NCBI RefSeq assembly: GCF_037325665.1
Contig: NC_090261.1
Span: forward strand, 59,723,589 to 59,787,588
DNA from: Littorina saxatilis
Taxonomy: Eukaryota; Mollusca; Gastropoda; Littorinimorpha; Littorinidae
Reading direction: 5' to 3'
Length of the DNA stretch: 64,000 bases
Shown here: in pieces, positions 28,718 to 39,843 of the stretch
Position numbering within the stretch: the first letter of the stretch is position 1
Layout: each line of letters starts with the position of its first letter
The notes under the pieces: generated by a model
Database searches by the model: none
The model's input: only the letters and a program-made list of their open reading frames with translations
Told to the model about the DNA's origin: nothing
Made by a program: the position numbers and the translations under genes

Positions 28718-30222
28718 ATCCTTGGCGGATTATGACATTATTCAGTTATTCTGCAGAAAAACCAAAATGCTGGAGAAAAACTGTCTTTTCTGCAGCATTT
28801 CTGCATAATGTCATCTTTCGCCGAAGCAGCGTTTTTTTCTGCAGCAAAACATTTTACTGCAGTAAAATTGAAATCAAGAATGCCGCAGTAAAACGGTGCT
28901 GTTGTTTTACTGCAGAAAACCTGTTTTTATTTTTTCTGCAGCATTTTGTACTGGCTCTTGGCGGATTATGACATTATTCAATTATTCTGGAGAAAAACCA
29001 AAATGCTGGAGAAAAACTGTCTTTTCTGCAGCATTTCTGCATAATGTCAACTTTCGCGAGAGCAACGGTTTTTTTCTGCAGTAAAACAGTTTTGCTGCAG
29101 TAAAATTGAAATCAAGAATGCTGCAGTAAAACGGAGATGTTGTTTTACTGCAGAAAAACTGTTTACACTTTTTCTTCAGCATTTTGGCATTATTCAGTTA
29201 TTCTGCAGAAAAACAGAAATGCTGGAGAAAAACTGTCTTTTCTGCAGCATTTCTGCATAATGTCATCTTTCGCCGAAGCAACGGGTTTTTCTGGTGCAAA
29301 ACATTTTACTGCAGTAAAATTGAAATCAAGAATGCTGCAGTAAAACGGTGCTGTTGTTTTACTGCAGAAAACCTGTTTACACTTTTTCTGCAGAATTTTG
29401 TACTGGCTCATTATAATGTTGGAGCACGCGAGCCCCCCTCTGTCGAGAGATGGACTCATCCAGAATTACCAATAGTTACAAACTATTATACTATCCCAGG
29501 GGGCGACGAATACAAACGCTACTTTACAAGGTCGTTCGTTTTTCTCCAGAAAAACTGTGACAGACTATTCTGCAGTAAAACAACATCACCGTTTTACTGC
29601 AGCATTCTTGATTTCAATTTTACTGCAGTAAAACTGTTTTACTGCAGAAAAAAAACGTTGCTCTCGCGAAAGATGACATAATACAGAAATGCTGCAGAAA
29701 AGACAGTTTTTCTCCAGCATTTCGGTTTTTCTCCAGAATAACTGAATAATGTCATAATCCACCAAGAGCCAGTGCAAAATGCTGCAGAACAAGTGTAAAC
29801 AGGTTTTCTGCAGTAAAACAACAGCACCGTTTTACTGCAGCATTCTTGATTTCAATTTTACTGCAGTAAAATGTTTTGCTCCAGAAAAACCCGTTGCTTC
29901 GGCGAAAGATGACATTATGCAGAAATGCTGCAGAAAAGACAGTTTTTCTCCAGCATTTCTGTTTTTCTGCAGAATAACTGAATAATGCCAAAATGCTGAA
30001 GAAAAAGTGTAAACAGTTTTTCTGCAGTAAAACAACATCTCCGTTTTACTGCAGCATTCTTGATTTCAATTTTACTGCAGTAAAACTGTTTTACTGCAGA
30101 AAAAAACGTTGCTCTCGCAAAAGATGACATTATGCAGAAATGCTGCAGAAAAGAACGGTTTTTCTCCAGCATTTCTGTTTTTCTGCAGAATAACTGAATA
30201 AAGTCGTCATCCGCCAAGGATA
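28718..30222. mobile_element. Large inverted element made of CTGCAG palindromes
   Basis: The ends ATCCTTGGCGGAT and ATCCGCCAAGGAT are inverted copies, and CAGTTTT stands on both sides (28711-28717, 30223-30229). The left arm (28718-29400) and right arm (about 29540-30222) are long inverted copies of each other. Each arm is itself a tandem of two to three units of about 250 bp. The units are full of short hairpins such as TTTACTGCAGTAAAA and TTTCTGCAGCATTT. The spacer at 29400-29540 is unique. No transposase is seen; the long TIRs suggest a foldback or MULE-like origin, which is a guess. Confidence 0.7.
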
Positions 30223-30244
30223 CAGTTTTTCATGGGCAAACTTA

Positions 30245-30595
30245 TGGCCCTATTCATCACAGACCACGAATCCCACGATTCAACATTTTGGCCACGAACT
30301 CCCGATTCCGAAAAATAGCAGGTAATTCGTAACAAATTCGTAGTACATTCTTAGGCATCGTAACTGAATCGTAATCGATTCGTAGGTATTCCTAACTCAT
30401 TCAGTGATTCGTGGCCAAAATTTTGAACAGCTCAAAACTTTTGCCACGAATTCCCGATTGCTCAAGAATTGCAAGAACTGACTACGAATATATAGGCTTA
30501 CGAATCAGTTTAAGAACTTCACGAACTGATTACGATTCAACTATGATGAATCCTAAAATTTCTAAATTCGTGGTCTGTGTGGCGGAATAGGGCCA
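30245..30595. mobile_element. MITE with TGGCCCTATTC ends at TA
   Basis: The ends TGGCCCTATTC...ACAGACCACGAAT and ATTCGTGGTCTGT...GGAATAGGGCCA are inverted copies, with TA outside each. The inside has many CACGAAT/ATTCGTA motifs. It fits a Tc1/mariner-type MITE of about 350 bp without coding capacity. Confidence 0.65.
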
Positions 30596-30699
30596 TAACG
30601 TATCAGTTCGTGGGTAGCCACTGAAACGGGTGACCCCGGTCAATTATAGCGGTGGAGTCGTCGCCGAGGTCAGTTATTCCGGTGCTGACGCAGAATATG

Positions 30700-31300
30700 C
30701 AGGGCCGGACTAGGCGAAGAGGAGGGGGGGGGGGGGTGCCAGTGGTGGCCCAGGGGGATGTCCCCCCTGGCGGCAGGGGCGGATCAGTTCATTTTATGAC
30801 TGGTTTTTTTCAAAAGTATATTGTGAAGATATGGGTGTGAAGGCGCGAAGCGCCGAGCCGACGGCGCGAAGCGCCTAGCTTGCTAGAGGGGTCCGGGGGC
30901 GTGCCCCCCCGGAAAATTTTGAAAAAAAGGATGCAAAATGGTGCAATCTGGTGCATTCTGAGGATGATCATTACCAGTTTCAGGCAGCAGATTTTGTCAC
31001 TGATTAATACCCCAAAAATTGAAACTCAATGTAAAATAAAGAAATGCATACCTCATTCAATATTTTTATTTTTTGGCTGGGGGGGGGGGGGGGGGGTCCG
31101 GAAACCCTAGAACCCACCCCCCCCCACCCCCCCTCGCTGACGGGTAGGTCATATTCTGAGATAGGAAAATGGTCGCTCCTTGCATGAAACGGCATAAAAT
31201 AAGCAATAATAAAAAAAAATTAAATAAGTAAGGTACATGTTTAGGCTAGGGGGGGGGGGGGTTGCGCAACCCCCATAACCCCCCCGGTAGTCCGGCCCTG
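30700..31300. mobile_element. Non-autonomous TIR element with CAGGGCCGGACTA ends
   Basis: The ends CAGGGCCGGACTA and TAGTCCGGCCCTG are perfect 13 bp inverted repeats, and ATATG flanks both (30695-30699, 31301-31305). CAGGG ends recall hAT elements. Inside are GGCGCGAAGCGCC hairpins, several long poly-G/poly-C runs and GGTGCAATCTGGTGCATTCTG. A relative of the inner part is at 60440-60560. Confidence 0.65.
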
Positions 31301-31824
31301 ATATGGATTTCATGTTTAGTCACGGTTTCGATACACTTCCCGGCCAGACTGAAATATGATGTTGCTTCTCCGTCGAATTAAACAGGTACCCTTATTTGAG
31401 CGGGAAAAGGCAGATCAGTTTCTGGCAAGTGAAGGAAATTCTTCAGTGAAACTGATTCGATGAATTTTATCCCAAAATTCGATTCCTTCAAAAATCGCGT
31501 GTACCGTCCGCTGATACAGAGCGAGTTTTAGCGTCAACTAAGGTGACTCGAGTCGAACCGGAGGTCGCAAAAACTCGAGTCGAACCGGAGGTCGCAAAAA
31601 CTCGGTCCGGTACGACTGGAGTGACGTCACCGGTTAACCAACTTTCAACCGTGCTTCCTGCGTAGGGTCTCTCCAGTTCCAAGATGGCTGCCAAGGCGAG
31701 GTGAGAAACTTCTGCAAATATTTTTTGACAAAGTTACGGATTGTGAGAAGACATTTGTTGTAAATCACTTAGCCTTTCAAAAATTAAGGATACTGGGTTG
31801 GATACTGTCTTGGTTTTAATGCAT
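31301..31824. other. Left flank of the YR element; possible orphan first exon
   Basis: A 27 bp unit (ACTCGAGTCGAACCGGAGGT with GCAAAA) is repeated twice at about 31549-31604, followed by TGACGTCA at about 31622. CCAAGATGGCTGCCAAGGCG then meets GTGAGA near 31701, which could be a start codon and splice donor of an otherwise unseen gene. Nothing else is recognised. Confidence 0.25.
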
Positions 31825-32417
31825 TTTATGATTTTATCATAAATTAATTTATGTTCTAAATATTTTTTGGAGAAAGACCAGAGCACAGCTTATTGAAACA
31901 CACCCCCAAGCCCTCGCATTACACAATTTAAATGCACAACTTACACGCATCTTGCACACCCTTGTTCTCATCACTTGTTCAAAACACATTCATAACACCT
32001 AAACATTGATGTTTCTGTCGCTGAAGTTTATTAACCCTAACCCTTTTTGATAGAGCAAAAGCTCTACAACAGTAAAATCATAACCAAAGAACATATATAT
32101 ATAGCAAGGTGTAAGTTTTAGTGTACGGGTTGACTAGATTTCAAAATGGACATATCAGGCCCTAATTTATCATTCCCGTCACTAAAACACCAAATTACAA
32201 AGTAAGTTTTAGTGTACGGGTTGACTAGATTTCAAAATGGACATATCAGGCCCTAATTTATCATTCCCGTCACTAAAACACCAAATTACAAAAATACCTG
32301 TACATTGAGACCACGACATTGGCAGCCGTGGATGTTATCCATACATTTGTCAAGAGACAATATTCCAGTACACAAAAAAGAAGCATAAAACTGGTTCAAA
32401 TGCGGCGGTAAAACGCC
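31825..32417 (-). repeat. Split direct repeat B2
   Basis: This copy matches 32765-33453 from TTTATGATTTTATC to GGTAAAACGCC. It contains two copies of the 91 bp palindromic unit (32111-32292), where the B1 copy has three, and one short internal difference near 32032-32046. Confidence 0.85.
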
Positions 32418-32596
32418 GCGTCCAGAATGGTTCAAATGTGGAACACAGCAAAAAGTATAAAAAAACGGTTCAATTGCGCCCTGATCTCTCCCAATAGATG
32501 CAAGAAAAAGAAATGTAACACTGTAAAACGCAAACAAAAATTTTGTTAATAAAATTTTGAACGGAAGGTGGGGTGGGAGGCGGAAATTTCGAAGAG

Positions 32597-32769
32597 CTGT
32601 ATTTTCACTTGTTGCTGCTTTCGAGTAGTGGGCGGAAGTGCCTTTTATGATTTGCATCTTGGTTATTCAATGAAAACTTGGATTGGATATGGATTTAACA
32701 TCTTACTGCTTTTCATCCTAGAATTTAAAACCCCCATCAGAAATAATTTTTCACATAAATTATATTTAT
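32597..32769 (-). repeat. Split direct repeat A2
   Basis: This copy matches 38623-38795 over 173 bp, from CTGTATTTTCACTTG to ATTATATTTAT. It overlaps the B1 repeat by 5 bp at 32765-32769. Confidence 0.85.
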
Positions 32770-33453
32770 GATTTTATCATAAATTAATTTATGTTCTAAA
32801 TATTTTTTGGAGAAAGACCAGAGCACAGCTTATTGAAACACACCCCCAAGCCCTCGCATTACACAATTTAAATGCACAACTTACACGCATCTTGCACACC
32901 CTTGTTCTCATCACTTGTTCAAAACACATTCATAACACCTAAACATTGATGTTTCTGTCGCTGAAGTTTATTTTCAGCGACTACTGTTTTTGATAGAGCA
33001 AAAGCTCTACAACAGTAAAATCATAACCAAAGAACATATATATATATAGCAAGGTGTAAGTTTTAGTGTACGGGTTGACTAGATTTCAAAATGGACATAT
33101 CAGGCCCTAATTTATCATTCCCGTCACTAAAACACCAAATTACAAAGTAAGTTTTAGTGTACGGGTTGACTAGATTTCAAAATGGACATATCAGGCCCTA
33201 ATTTATCATTCCCGTCACTAAAACACCAAATTACAAAGTAAGTTTTAGTGTACGGGTTGACTAGATTTCAAAATGGACATATCAGGCCCTAATTTATCAT
33301 TCCCGTCACTAAAACACCAAATTACAAAAATACCTGTACATTGAGACCACGACATTGGCAGCCGTGGATGTTATCCATACATTTGTCAAGAGACAATATT
33401 CCAGTACACAAAAAAGAAGCATAAAACTGGTTCAAATGCGGCGGTAAAACGCC
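32765..33453 (-). repeat. Split direct repeat B1
   Basis: This copy matches 31825-32417. It has three copies of the 91 bp unit (33056-33328). After 33453 the sequence differs from B2 and leads into a 96 bp tandem repeat (about 33599-33815, unit GCAAGTCACCCAATGTACCC...), then the recombinase frame. Confidence 0.85.
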
Positions 33454-33969
33454 ACAGACCAGCTGACAATACAATTGTTGGCTGGTACCGCCGCACACCC
33501 AGGGAAAAGAGGTGCAAAAACCCTGCAAGTCACCCAATGTACCCTTGAGGGCTCCTGCCTCCCTCCTCCCTACCAGCCAGAAGAGACACAAGCGCCCAGC
33601 AAGTCACCCAATGTACCCTTGCCGGCTACTTGCCTCATTCCTTTAAACTGATTTGATGTAACGGCCTGTCTAAGTTAAAAGATGCAAGAGTCCTGCAAGT
33701 CACCCAATGTACCCTTGCCGGCTACTTGCCTCATTCCTTTAAACTGATTTGATGTAACGGCCTGTCCAAGTTAAAAGATGCAAGAGTCCTGCAAGTCACC
33801 CAATGTACCCTTGCCAACCACTTTCATCCTTCAGCCCAATTATTCTGAAATTACTCTCGAATTCCTGTCTCAACTCTTTGAGAACCTTAATATGCAGCTA
33901 GATCCACACTCCGCCTTGGATGTAGACCCGATTTATATTTTTGCTCTGCGCTCGACAACGTTGTTACGT

Positions 33970-35343
33970 TTAGGTGGTGCTCTGTAAGCGTACATAAGAC
34001 GTGAAAGCATTTGACGCCCATCTACCTGCATGGCGTATTTGAGCGTCTGATGCCCCTTGTGATGCTAGATGCGTTGCCCCTCCTATCCTGAAACTGTGTG
34101 TGTTGTAGCGGGCTTGTGGATAGCCACAAAATTGCAGAGCACATTTTAATTCTGCACAAAATTGAGAGCGAAGTACTGGTGTACCTGCACTTGACAAAAA
34201 AAGAGAACCAGTTCTGGCCCCTCGTACACGCAAATAATTTTTCATCATAGCTACCGCGCAAATGTGTTCATTCGAACACGCCTTCACGGTAAGCTGAGAC
34301 GTTGCCCCTGTGCTATGTTTGTATTTGCGAAAGGTTATTGTTAAGGAGTCAACCTCAACATAGACATCTTCTTGTTGTAAAGTGTTAGGCGAACTTGTCA
34401 TTTCTCCTACTCTGAGAAGCGCATGAAACGCTAACGTGCACATGGCCTTGAAACGGGTTTGAGCATACAAATTGCCCATTGTTTTCTGACTAGCTCCTAC
34501 TACCTTGTCTAAAATGTGCAAAGTAATAGGAAGCCTTGCATCTGCCGGATTGCTCAATCTTTTGCAGCCTTGCAACATTTTACGTACAAAAAGGGAGTCA
34601 GCAGGATCGTCTGCCCCTACTACTTTGTGGACAAAACTTATTGCGGAAACAGCCGATGTAATAGAACTAGAGGCATACTTGCGCTCATGCATGAACGCCA
34701 CAAATCGGATCAAAACAATTTTTGCAGAAGGAAATTCAAACATTATTTCGTGTAACCGGTGAAATTCCATAAAAAACTTCCATGTGCGGTGATACGCTTG
34801 CCGAGTGGAATTGCTTATAGAAGAATATAACAGAGAGTGAGCTGTCTCATCTAGATGAGAGCAACTGGTAGAGGGGGAATCGGCACTGCTCCCCCGACTG
34901 CCCAAGAACACAGGGTCTTGAACCGCTCCATCTGTCAGGTCATGGATCAGGCTGGCGGCTGCGGTGCTTTGACCGGGTGCCTCGTGTCTGCCATTGGTCT
35001 CCTGCGGGACGGCTGATCTGCTGGGCTGAGGTAGCTCATGTCTGAGTGTCGGCGCAGCAACAGACTCCTGCCGGGCCCTTTCCCTCAACCCGGCATTTTC
35101 CCGCTGGAGGGAGAGGATGGCGGACTCCGCGCGTGTCTGGAACGCCTCCTGCCGCTCTCCCATGCGTCGCATTTCAGCCAGGAGCATGGCCAGGTCTGGT
35201 ACTGGCTGTACCGCTTCTTGTATCGGTGTAGATGTGGATGCGGCAGTCGAAGCCCTTTGTCGGCTTTGTTTGCCCCCAGCTGCTCTGGTGACCTCCGACA
35301 CCCTCAGGGAAGCTGCCCTCTTGGGAGGCATGATGCTGTACAA
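33970..35343 (-). CDS. Tyrosine recombinase of the YR element (frame looks whole)
   Basis: This is one uninterrupted frame of 457 residues. Residues 1-120 are basic, then Ala/Gln/Arg-rich with a likely short coiled coil. A SAM-like core-binding part follows (STRQAYHRTWKFFMEFHRL) and then the catalytic domain: Arg in FHALLRVGEM, Lys in FRKYKHST, His-x-x-Arg in NTHSFRIGGATHLASQGA, His in IRHAGRW and the Tyr nucleophile in FTSYVRLQ. All catalytic positions of the family are present. Such enzymes insert circular DNA by strand exchange. Ngaro, DIRS and Crypton elements all carry one; the flanking split direct repeats favour Ngaro/PAT. Confidence 0.85.
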   Translation of the reverse strand: MYSIMPPKRAASLRVSEVTRAAGGKQSRQRASTAASTSTPIQEAVQPVPDLAMLLAEMRRMGERQEAFQTRAESAILSLQRENAGLRERARQESVAAPTLRHELPQPSRSAVPQETNGRHEAPGQSTAAASLIHDLTDGAVQDPVFLGSRGSSADSPSTSCSHLDETAHSLLYSSISNSTRQAYHRTWKFFMEFHRLHEIMFEFPSAKIVLIRFVAFMHERKYASSSITSAVSAISFVHKVVGADDPADSLFVRKMLQGCKRLSNPADARLPITLHILDKVVGASQKTMGNLYAQTRFKAMCTLAFHALLRVGEMTSSPNTLQQEDVYVEVDSLTITFRKYKHSTGATSQLTVKACSNEHICAVAMMKNYLRVRGARTGSLFLSSAGTPVLRSQFCAELKCALQFCGYPQARYNTHSFRIGGATHLASQGASDAQIRHAGRWASNAFTSYVRLQSTT

Positions 35344-35689
35344 ACAGATATCAATACTGTGAGAATATCGTCGTGACCATTAAAATTGTTCCCCCATGAA
35401 ATCTTCGTAATTTGACGAAGGAATTTTAGTATGGCACCGATTAACATCAGAACCCGAAACTGGGTGCGTCTTCCTGTAAAACAAAATTTGTTTTTACAGC
35501 ATGAAACTGCGCTACACCGAGGAAAATTCACAATTAACAATAACAGCACATATTACTAATAATGATGGAGCCCAAGTACCTCCAGTACATCATGTCGGCC
35601 AAGTATCTGAACCAATATATTTTTACCAACCATCTTCACAGCACTGGCAAGTCAGCGTTGCTCTTACAGGAGTAGAAGCCTACATCATA

Positions 35690-37760
35690 CACATACACCT
35701 GCATCAACCCAGTGACACAAAATACCCCTGCATCAACCCAGTGATACAAAATACACCTGCATCATCCCAGTTACACAACATACACCTGCATCATCTCAGT
35801 GACACAAAATACCCCTGCATCATCCCAGTGACACAAAATACACCTGCATCATCCCAGTGACACAAAATACACCTGCATCATCCCAGTGACACCAAATACC
35901 CCTGCATCATCCCAGTGACACAAAATACCCCTGCATCATCCCAGTGACACAAAATACACCTGCATCATCCCAGTGACACAAAATACACCTGCATCATCCC
36001 AGTGACACAAAATACACCTGCATCATCCCAGTGACACAAAATACACCTGCACCATCCCAGTGACACAACATACACCTGCATTATCCCAGTGACACAAAAT
36101 ACACCTGCATCATCTCAGTGACGCAAAATTACAGGCCTGCATCAACCCAGTGACCCAACGTACACCTGTATCAACCCAGTGATACAAAATACACCTGTAT
36201 CATCCCAGTGACACAATACACTTGCATCAACCCATGACACAAAATACCCCTGCATCATCCCAGTGACACAAAATACACCTGCATCATCCCAGTGACACAA
36301 AATACACCTGCATCAGCCCAGTGACATAACGTACACTTGTATGAACCCAGTGACACAAAATACACCTGCTCTCCCCGCCTCTGAAAAACCAAATACAATT
36401 CACTTTCTCAGGAAGATTCGACTGTGAGTGACAGCCTTTCTGAGGGATTTATACATTCTGAACTGGCCTGAAGGTGCAAGGTGAAACCCCGTCTGCTAAA
36501 AAATTGGCTTGCAGCTGTTGATACTTGGCTGCATTCTCATCTGGGAAGGAAACAAAATCATGTTCCCAAAACAAAACATTCGGAAGCAATGCAGCTCCCT
36601 GCCGAAGCAAACGGTTTACCTCCCTTGCACTGGCATTGTACCTGCGATCGAACCTGTACGTTTTGGTGGAAAGCGGGGCATGAGCTGGCACAAAATCACG
36701 TTCGGTACCCCAATTCTGATTCCTTGAATCACTGGCACAAAGGCCAGAATCTGTGAGGAAATCTCTGCTGAACATTCAGAGGAAATGTCGTTCCAGAGAT
36801 ACAACCTACACCTGCATCATCCCAGTGACACAACCTACACCTGCATCATCCCAGTGACACGACCTACACTTGCATCATCCCAGTGACACAACCTACACTT
36901 GCATCATCCCAGTGACACAACCTACACCTGCATCATCCCAGTGACACAACCTATACTTGCATCATCCCAGTGACACAACCTACACCTGCATCATCCCAGT
37001 GACACAACCTACACTTGCATCATCCCAGTGACACAACCTACACTTGCATCATCCCAGTGACACAACCTACACCTGCATCATCCCAGTGACACAACCTACA
37101 CTTGCATCATCCCAGTGACACAACCTACACTTGCATCATCCCAGTGACACAACCTACACTTGCATCATCCCAGTGACACAACCTACACTTGCATCATCCC
37201 AGTGACACAACCTACACCTGCATCATCCCAGTGACACAACCTACACTTGCATCATCCCAGTGACACAACCTACACCTGCATCATCCCAGTGACACAACCT
37301 ACACTTGCATCATCCCAGTGACACAACCTACACTTGCATCATCCCAGTGACACAACCTACACCTGCATCATCCCAGTGACACAACCTACACTTGCATCAT
37401 CCCAGTGACACAACCTACACTTGCATCATCCCAGTGACACAACCTACACTTGCATCATCCCAGTGACACAACCTACACTTGCATCATCCCAGTGACACAA
37501 CCTACACTTGCATCATCCCAGTGACACAACCTACACCTGAATCATCCCAGTGACACCTGCATCATCTCAGTGACACAAAATACACCTGCATCATCCCAGT
37601 GACACAACATACACCTGTATCAACCCAGTGATACAAAATACACCTGCATCATCCTAGTGACACAACATACACTTGCATCATCCTAGTGACACAACATACA
37701 CTTGCATCATCCCAGTGACACAAAATACACCTGCATCCTCTCAGAGACACAAAATACATC
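35690..37760. repeat. 29 bp minisatellite (two arrays)
   Basis: The unit is CCTGCATCATCCCAG plus TGACACAAcCTACA (29 bp), with AAATA and AACC variants. Array 1 is 35690-36375 (more varied) and array 2 about 36800-37760 (very uniform, alternating CACCTG and CACTTG forms). They lie between the recombinase frame and the SGNH-like pieces of the YR element. The uniformity of array 2 points to recent expansion. Confidence 0.9.
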
Positions 37761-38135
37761 TGCATCATCCCAGACTCTGAAACCAAATACAATTCACTTT
37801 CTCAGGAAGATTCGACTGTGAGTGACAGCCTTTCTGAGAGATTTATACATTCTGAACTGGCCTGAAGGTGCAAGGTGAACCCCGTCTGCCAAAAAATTGG
37901 CTTGCAGCTGTTGATACTTGGCTGCATTCTCATCTGGGAAAGAAACAAACTCATGTTCCCAAAAGTGAAAACAAAACATTCGGTAGCAGTGCAGCTCCCT
38001 ACCGAAGCAAACGGTTTACCTCCCTTGCACTGGCATTATACCTGCGATCGAACCTGTACTTTTTGGATGGAAAGCGGGGCATGAGCTGACACAAAATCAC
38101 GTTCGGCACCCCAATTCTGGTTCCTTGAATCACTG
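36385..38135 (-). mobile_element. Duplicated SGNH-hydrolase-like tail in the YR element (fossil)
   Basis: Two related copies of about 350 bp lie at about 36385-36740 and 37780-38135, one on each side of minisatellite array 2. On the minus strand they encode segments such as VNRLLRQGAALLPNV, FVSFPDENAAKYQQL and LADGVHLAPSGQFRMYKSL. DGVH with a following Gly is the Asp-x-x-His block of SGNH hydrolases, and SGNH frames are known from Ngaro and some LINE elements. Both are partial and broken. The family call is from the motif alone. Confidence 0.5.
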
Positions 38136-38795
38136 GCAAATTTGGCCTGGGACTGTCTGCTCAGTCAGGTTCTCAAAGAAAGGATGCAAGTCTTGTAAAA
38201 ATCCAAAATCAGTTATTAATTGACATCAGTTTACCCCCTAACAAATAAAACAAGATGTCCCAAAATTCACTAAAATTACCAAGCATTAATTAAACATTTT
38301 CCAAATAATTTCTTAACACTAAATGTATTTATAAAGTTAATAAACACTAACATTCCTGGTTTTTAAAAAGTGAGATTCAAAGACATGTCCTAGTATCTTC
38401 AACTAAACCAAATTTTCTAATAATAACATTCAAAAACATTATTATCTCATTACTAAATAGTACACGTTAAGCATAACTAAACAATAATACAACTTTAATC
38501 TTTACAACAACAAAATGGTAAAACGATCATGGAACCAAGGGAAGTAATCCAAAAACATAGCATATGTGGAAAACGGCCACAGTTCTTCCCCTTGATATAG
38601 AATCATATAACCGAAGAGAGCTCTGTATTTTCACTTGTTGCTGCTTTCGAGTAGTGGGCGGAAGTGCCTTTTATGATTTGCATCTTGGTTATTCAATGAA
38701 AACTTGGATTGGATATGGATTTAACATCTTACTGCTTTTCATCCTAGAATTTAAAACCCCCATCAGAAATAATTTTTCACATAAATTATATTTAT

Positions 38796-39843
38796 TTTAG
38801 CAGTGATGTTTATTTTGGGAAGAAATGAGGTCAACAGGAGTTTGGGTGCGATTTCGGCTCAAATGTACTTTAGCGCCCTGAACTTTTACCCGGCTGTTTT
38901 GCGCTCGATTTTCACGCTCACTTCTTCATTGACGTTCGAATCGATAGTTCGATGTTTTGGCATTACATTCACATCAACAATAAAACAGTACTGCTTGTTC
39001 ATCATCGTCGTCCATCAACTCTCCACAACAGTAAATCTGTAACGCGCTTGTCGCCATCTTGTTGCAAGGGACGCGACTGGACACAACCCAACAGCGTTTC
39101 CGCGAAGAAAAAACCCAGACATGCGCAGTGACCCTACCGTAGCTCAACCCTGTTCCTCGCGAAAACTCGCTCAGTGTCTACTACGTTTGAACTCAGTGAT
39201 GCCTAGTGCCGCGAAGAGAAGAACTTGATTCAGTTTGCTTTGAAACAAATCTCCCTTCTTTTTTTTTAATTTAAATTTTATTTTTTTAAGACACTGAATT
39301 TGAACCCATGAGTGAAAAGTACCAAAGGTCGATCAGTACTTTGGAAGGGCTGGCGTGGATCAGTCGTGACCGTGGGACTCGCGGTTAGTTCAAGTTCAAG
39401 GCCGCAGCCTGATCAACAACTAGAAGGCCGAATGCGAAAGTTAGGCTCAGGCAAAACATGAGATATTTACACCGGTAAAGCTCCCTCGGTTTTCCCTCGA
39501 ATTTTTTATTCCTCGTGTATGAGTGTCAAAAGCTAGGGCCACTTACAAGGAACATAGTTTTGGGTGCATGCGTACGCCGGGCTTTCAAAACCGGTAGACA
39601 TGTACCAAGAGACCAAGGACATGTGCTTTTCCAGACATCCACACACTTGCATCACGTGACTGTCGTCTGCTTAAAAGTGAGAAGCAGTGTTGATAAAGCT
39701 GATAATTGAAGGCAGTTGAAACGTGTCTGTTCACGGCAGTGTTTTATTGTTTTTGCTCTTATCAGAATTTACAACTGCGAATAAGATTGCTGATTGTGCG
39801 CATTTTTGCTGAGACGTCCTTTTTGAAAGCTGTTGCAATCAAA
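38796..39843. other. Flank between the YR element and EPHX4
   Basis: No gene is supported. On the minus strand CAAGATGGCGACAAGCGCG near 39060 gives a short frame only. The region 39640-39843 lies directly upstream of the EPHX4 start and may be its 5' UTR; ATG at 39706 is in frame with the chosen start without a stop between. Confidence 0.35.

Larger units (their letters stand above)
31825..38795 (-). mobile_element. YR retroelement with split direct repeats (Ngaro/PAT-like fossil)
   Basis: Reading on the minus strand the order is A1 (38795-38623), coding part, B1 (33453-32765), A2 (32769-32597), a 179 bp gap, B2 (32417-31825). A1 and A2 are the same 173 bp; B1 and B2 are the same sequence apart from one extra 91 bp unit. 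B1 meets A2 with a 5 bp overlap (TTTAT on the plus strand), as if the two outer ends had been joined in a circle. This is the A1-ORF-B1-A2-B2 plan of Ngaro and PAT elements. The coding part has a recombinase frame that looks whole and two pieces of an SGNH-hydrolase-like tail. No reverse transcriptase was found. It is either an internally deleted copy or an unusual RT-less relative (or Crypton-like). Confidence 0.65.

Noticed and set aside
28450-29681. Cys/Phe/Lys-rich frames on both strands
   Set aside because: They follow the CTGCAG repeat units, repeat with the units and run in both directions over the palindrome.
31684-31700. First exon of an unseen gene (ATG GCT GCC AAG, then GTGAGA)
   Set aside because: A start and donor alone are too little; no second exon was found within reach, and the YR element follows.
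33970-35343. Host XerD/integrase-like gene
   Set aside because: The frame lies inside split direct repeats with element-type ends, so it is part of a mobile element and not a host gene.
36800-37760. CRISPR-like array of 29 bp repeats
   Set aside because: The repeats are head to tail without unique spacers and lie in eukaryotic DNA; it is a minisatellite.
39706-39843. Upstream EPHX4 start at 39706
   Set aside because: It is in frame and cannot be excluded, but the extra 46 residues do not resemble the family, whose N terminus matches MALVRAL at 39844.
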